Below, piece by piece: positions 62,918 through 64,000 of a stretch of DNA of 64,000 nucleotides. A model generated the notes under the pieces. The model ran no database searches. It was not told the DNA's origin and saw nothing but the letters and a program-made list of their open reading frames with translations. Position 1 is the first letter of the stretch. The number at the start of each line of letters is the position of its first letter. A program made the position numbers and the translations under genes. Location of the stretch: positions 13,931,501 through 13,995,500 of the forward strand of contig CM059582.1 of the NCBI GenBank assembly GCA_030407085.1, written 5' to 3'. This stretch comes from Trichopria drosophilae (Eukaryota; Arthropoda; Insecta; Hymenoptera; Diapriidae).

Positions 62918-63689
62918 AGCTTACCGACAGCGCGAACTTCGTTTAGACATAAGCCAAAACACAAAAGCTTATATTTAACACAAAATGCCGAAGGTTTATT
63001 TAACAAAGACTGTTCCCTTAATAACAATGTAGTAAACTGATAGCTCTTACGACAAGTTCCGAGGTGACCCTGATGTTTACGAACGGTCACTTTAACCGTT
63101 GTGATCTCCTTGAAGCAAAGATGGAACTTTTCAACTGGATTGACAACTCGGTGATACAAGAAACCAGATCGATAGAATCTGCGATCGGAGATTAAAATTT
63201 CGCCAGTGTTCCATAAGATATTTTTTAATGCGACGGCGTGGGGCTCGATAATTTGGGCCCGAATATTTAAATGCAGGGCACAAAATCGAGTTCTACTCCC
63301 AGAGTGTTTAAACATATATGATAACGTAGGATATTTGAAATAGGTGATGGGTTAAATTGGACAACGAATTCGTTTTCAGCTACTAGAAATCTATAAGATC
63401 GACTACCTTTGATTAAAATGATGTCCAAAAAAACAATCTTTTATAGTCCTGTCCCAGACAGTACGTGGACGTCATCAGAAACTCCTGACTTTCAGATCCG
63501 GATGTCTTGATGTCCTGTTTCCGTTCCTAGATGTTCTCAGGATCTTCTCAGGACGTCCAAATGAGATTGTATTTGAATCCTTTCAACATCCTCAGGACAT
63601 CCAGAGGATTATTCGCGGGAAATCACCGGGATACTCTGTGGACTTTTCGCATGAATCGTACAGATGCCATCAGGATGCCCTGTGGGTAA

Positions 63690-63945
63690 TGTAAGTGACG
63701 CGTTTTCGGAATGTGGAGCTCTGCGATATAGCCGAGCTGAATGACAGATTTCGGACTAGGGTGCAGTGCGATAAAGCCGAGGTGAATGACGGATTTCGGA
63801 ATGCGGTGGCTCTGCAATATATCGGAGCGGAATGACACAGATTTCGGTCTAAGAAACTCTGCCATATAGCCGAGCGAAGTGGCGGGTTTTCGGAATGAGG
63901 AGCTCCTCGATATAGCCGAGCGGAATGACAGATTTCGGACTACAC
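63690..63945. repeat. ~45-bp minisatellite, copy 2
   Basis: Five to six diverged units with GATATAGCCGAGCGGAATGA, as at 19616-19800, ending at an abrupt change to unrelated sequence (CACTAAAAGAAATAAAACGC) at about 63944. Confidence 0.82.
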
Positions 63946-64000
63946 TAAAAGAAATAAAACGCTGGCTATGCATCCATTTTCCAAGCTAAAACAGCTTGGA

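Larger units (their letters stand above)
61617..63950. repeat. Duplicated block D2 (uninterrupted copy of D1)
   Basis: Collinear with 15283-16812 joined directly to 19133-19830, with the junction at about 63178 (GATAGAATCTGCGATCGG). It shows the state of the block without the three nested insertions. Confidence 0.85.

Overview
This window looks like insect nuclear DNA: AT-rich, intron-containing and crowded with animal transposons. A hymenopteran host (parasitoid wasp or ant) is my best guess, but this is inference only. The identifiable host genes are secreted multi-domain pacifastin-type serine protease inhibitors, all built from one-domain exons with phase-1 introns. The rest is mostly nested mobile elements, two large palindromes and one long direct duplication.

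Layout. 1-2242: right part of a Tc1/mariner (DD41D) transposon with an intact transposase. 2252-4871 (minus): pacifastin gene A, whose 3' part lies beyond the window. 5.4-6.5 kb: terminal-inverted-repeat (TIR) element. 7.6-14.6 kb: a 7-kb palindrome with inverted 10-bp minisatellites, resembling a Foldback element. 15.3-19.8 kb: a duplicated block (second copy 61.6-63.9 kb). Here it carries a TIR element, inside which sit a 745-bp Tc1-type MITE and a 621-bp LTR element whose 3' LTR encodes a complete type III hammerhead ribozyme with a 9-bp complementary loop pair. 19.8-20.2 kb: a gag zinc-knuckle relic. 20.8-21.5 kb: a tandemly duplicated 70-codon exon of unknown function. 23.7-26.9 kb: a second palindrome holding two decaying pacifastin copies head to head. 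27.3-28.7 kb: a GC-rich, exon-like segment. 28.8-29.6 kb: LINE debris and a pogo-type MITE.

30.1-49.2 kb: two near-identical direct copies of an ~8.7-kb block, each with a truncated DD41D transposon, a TTAA-flanked 131-bp repeat array and an APE-RT LINE. They are joined by a perfect 500-bp (A C15)n array that looks like an assembly artefact. 49.6-55.3 kb (minus): pacifastin gene B, a signal peptide plus 13 alternating domains, interrupted in one intron by a complete DD41D transposon. 55.5-61.2 kb: a small TIR element containing a nearly full-length RT-RNase H LINE with a precise 12-bp target-site duplication and a possible HDV-like ribozyme at its 5' end. 61.2-64 kb: repeat of the 15-kb block.

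Two observations stand out. First, the LTR element with a hammerhead resembles plant LTR retrozymes, in an animal genome. Second, every second pacifastin domain has lost exactly the two cysteines (Cys2 and Cys6) that form one disulfide in this family, while the intervening domains keep all six. The transposons shape the loci but are not part of any host pathway that I can see.
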